A stretch of DNA of 33,015 nt, from positions 1 through 33,015 of the forward strand of contig JASLBS010000255.1 in the NCBI GenBank assembly GCA_030146405.1, written 5' to 3'. Positions within the stretch are counted from its first letter, which is position 1. Each line of letters begins with the position of its first letter. The position numbers were made by a program, and so were the translations under genes. This DNA comes from Arthrobacter sp. (GTDB lineage Bacteria; Actinomycetota; Actinomycetes; Actinomycetales; Micrococcaceae). The notes under the pieces are model-generated. The model ran no database searches. It saw only the letters and a program-made list of their open reading frames with translations, and was not told the DNA's origin. Positions 31,856 to 33,015 of this stretch are shown one piece after another.

Positions 31856-32170
31856 ATGGCGTGGCTCGTCCTCATTCTTTCCGGTGTCCTCGAAGCAGTC
31901 TGGGCCACGGCCCTCGGTAGATCCGAAGGCTTCAGCAGGCTCGGCCCCACCCTGGTGTTCGGCGTCGCGGTGGTGGCCAGCATGGCGGGTCTGGCCTACG
32001 CCATGCGGGAACTGCCCATCGGCACGGCGTACGCCGTCTGGGTGGGGATCGGCGCCTCGCTCACCGTCGTCTACGCGATGCTCACCGGGACGGAACCGGC
32101 GTCGCTCCTGAAGATCGTCTTCCTCCTGATGATCGTGGGTGGCGTGATCGGACTGAAGCTCGCCCACTAG
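31856..32170 (+). CDS. gdx: SMR-family guanidinium exporter (Gdx/SugE type)
   Basis: Protein of 104 aa with four membrane spans, the usual SMR length. The conserved membrane Glu is E13 (G-V-L-E-A-V-W-A-T-A-L-G-R), the proton- and substrate-binding residue. The G-T-A-Y-A-V-W-V-G-I-G-A-S segment is that of the Gdx/SugE branch rather than the quaternary-ammonium EmrE branch; the Lys-x-Ser found after W-A-x-x-L in many Gdx proteins is Gly-Arg-Ser here. The guanidine-III riboswitch directly upstream makes guanidinium/proton antiport the best call. RBS GGGAG 6 nt before the ATG. Confidence 0.94.
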   Translation: MAWLVLILSGVLEAVWATALGRSEGFSRLGPTLVFGVAVVASMAGLAYAMRELPIGTAYAVWVGIGASLTVVYAMLTGTEPASLLKIVFLLMIVGGVIGLKLAH

Positions 32171-32185
32171 CGCGGCCCCCTGCAC

Positions 32186-32209
32186 CCACGGCACACGTGT
32201 GCACCGTGG
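32186..32209 (+). terminator. Hairpin after the SMR gene
   Basis: CCACG (32186-32190) pairs with CGTGG (32205-32209) around the 12-nt perfect palindrome GCACACGTGTGC (32191-32202). A smaller stem TGGGG/CCCCA follows at 32216-32233. Probable terminator without a long T-tract. Confidence 0.6.
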
Positions 32210-32333
32210 AGGCGTTGGGGCGTTCTTGCCCCACTTGCGGTAAAACTGAGCAAACTCACCTGTTTCACTTGAAGTGTGCACGGCATGATCGAAGATGGCT
32301 CCAGCAGAGGGCCGCGACGAGGAGCTGAGCACC

Positions 32334-32831
32334 ATGCAGAACGAGGACACGTTGGCCGCGATGGAATTCGCCGGCCTTTCCACCTACGAGACGTGGATGC
32401 ACTACTGCAATGCAGGTGGCCTCACCGCCTACTTCGAGTTCAAGGCATACCTCCACGGGGTCCTGGACCTCGAACTGCAGGACGCCGATCTCGTCTCCCA
32501 GGCGGTCAACGAACTCATCGACGACATGTGCTCACTCGAGGAGGCCCGCCTCTGCCGAGCCCCCTACTCACGGACCGCGGACGTGCACTTCGGCCCGGAG
32601 GACGCCGCTGACGAGGAAACCCCCGCCGACGAGCTCCGCGCCATCGGTGACGAGCTGCTGACCCCCCGGTCCATCGCCACCTTCGGGTCCCGCTTCCTCG
32701 CAGGGCTGGATGGGAACCCGATGCCCGGTTGCCCGGGGATCCCCCTCCCTCCGGGCACCACCGTGGAACTGCTCGGCGAGATCCTGGACAGCGGAGTCAT
32801 CGCCCGCATCTTCTCGGGCGAGCGAAACTAG
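32334..32831 (+). CDS. Protein with W-M-H-Y version of the novel domain plus C-terminal extension
   Basis: Protein of 165 aa. Residues about 19-78 match the proteins at 7405 and 14844: E19-T-W-M-H-Y, A-G-G, F-E-F-K-A-Y-L, S-Q-A-V-N-E-L-I-D and R-A-P-Y. After an acidic linker (about 84-100) the C-terminus (100-165) has I-A-T-F-G-S-R-F-L-A-G-L and a Pro/Gly-rich P-G-C-P-G-I-P-L-P-P-G-T-T then V-E-L-L-G-E-I-L-D-S-G; I do not recognise it. The ATG at 32334 is preferred to 32295; GAGGAG lies upstream of it, although 9 nt away. It is not co-transcribed with an obvious sensor here. Confidence 0.8.
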   Translation: MQNEDTLAAMEFAGLSTYETWMHYCNAGGLTAYFEFKAYLHGVLDLELQDADLVSQAVNELIDDMCSLEEARLCRAPYSRTADVHFGPEDAADEETPADELRAIGDELLTPRSIATFGSRFLAGLDGNPMPGCPGIPLPPGTTVELLGEILDSGVIARIFSGERN

Positions 32832-32847
32832 TTCCTCCGGCACAGGA

Positions 32848-32861
32848 AGGAGCGCGCTCCT
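32848..32861. terminator. Palindromic hairpin between the last two genes
   Basis: Perfect 14-bp palindrome AGGAGCGCGCTCCT, 17 nt after the stop of the previous gene. Probable terminator; a few central pairs would open to form the loop. Confidence 0.5.
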
Positions 32862-32928
32862 CCCGCGACCCACTCGCCACACCCCCACCTAGACTGGCAC
32901 CGTCCACACGTTGCCGAGGGGGAATGCC

Positions 32929-33015
32929 ATGAGCCCGACGATGCGCGCCGCGGTACTCCGGACCGCCCGACTGCCCGGCCCCTACGCGGAGAGCCGCCCC
33001 CTCACCCTCGAGCAG
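32929..33015 (+). CDS. Zinc-type alcohol dehydrogenase (MDR) family, first 29 codons
   Basis: The gene runs off the right edge. The first residues, M-R-A-A-V-L-R-T-A-R-L-P-G-P-Y (from codon 5), are typical of medium-chain dehydrogenases of the zinc alcohol dehydrogenase group, whose N-termini begin this way before the V-x-x-P-G-P-G-E-V stretch. GAGGGGGA lies 5 nt upstream of the ATG; TAGACT at 32890-32895 is a plausible -10 giving a leader of about 30 nt. The Zn and NAD(P) motifs are outside the window. Confidence 0.7.
   Translation, partial: MSPTMRAAVLRTARLPGPYAESRPLTLEQ

Overview
The window is high-GC DNA from an actinomycete. The GAF/PAS-ANTAR regulators, a DUF6480 protein, a DUF6297/ABC pair, a DtxR/IdeR-type iron box, HAIR and CIRCE heat-shock operators and GTG or leaderless-type starts point to the Micrococcales, probably an Arthrobacter-like Micrococcaceae; the genus is inference. 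I see no rRNA, tRNA, insertion sequence, prophage or CRISPR array. The gene order looks like ordinary chromosome.

Layout. 1-5.0 kb: 5' part of an ECM4/Xi-class GST-like reductase (-), a YihY/BrkB membrane protein (-), an SDR epimerase (+) and a MASE1-PAS hybrid-less sensor histidine kinase (-). 5.0-9.3 kb: a protein with duplicated STAS/SEC14-like halves (-), a flavoprotein disulfide reductase-like enzyme (+), a GAF protein with a small novel N-terminal domain (+) and a BASS-family transporter (-). 9.4-13.2 kb: two small proteins (+), a PRC-barrel protein, an iron-siderophore binding lipoprotein with an iron box, a ChaB/Rho_N-like protein and an ATP-grasp ligase (all -). 13.4-15.1 kb: PAS-ANTAR, GAF-ANTAR and a 91-aa protein in a row (+), the last two overlapping by ATGA. 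15.2-20.0 kb: two large GGDEF-EAL proteins (-), one with a LOV-type domain. 20.2-20.8 kb: hsp20 preceded by CIRCE and HAIR elements. 20.9-26.2 kb: ABC ATPase plus DUF6297 membrane protein, and an M20 amidohydrolase plus AbgT transporter (all -). 26.4-30.0 kb: a 73-aa protein, a secreted PAP2 phosphatase with a WxL-like C-terminus and a DUF916 surface protein (+). 30.1-33.0 kb: an ABC-F protein, a guanidine-III riboswitch with an SMR guanidinium exporter, a third protein with the novel small domain, and the 5' end of a zinc-type alcohol dehydrogenase (+).

How it fits together. The region is rich in signal transduction: light or redox (LOV) to c-di-GMP, GAF/PAS to ANTAR RNA-binding antiterminators, a histidine kinase and a duplicated STAS-like protein. 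The most distinctive observation is a roughly 60-residue domain (W-[LM]-x-Y ... E-x-x-x-Y-L ... N-x-[LM]-I ... P-Y) that occurs three times: alone in the GAF-ANTAR operon, fused to a GAF domain, and with a separate C-terminal extension. I do not recognise it as a described domain. Other notable points are the riboswitch-exporter pair, the stacked CIRCE/HAIR operators, and a phosphatase that appears to be tethered to the surface through a WxL/DUF916 pair.
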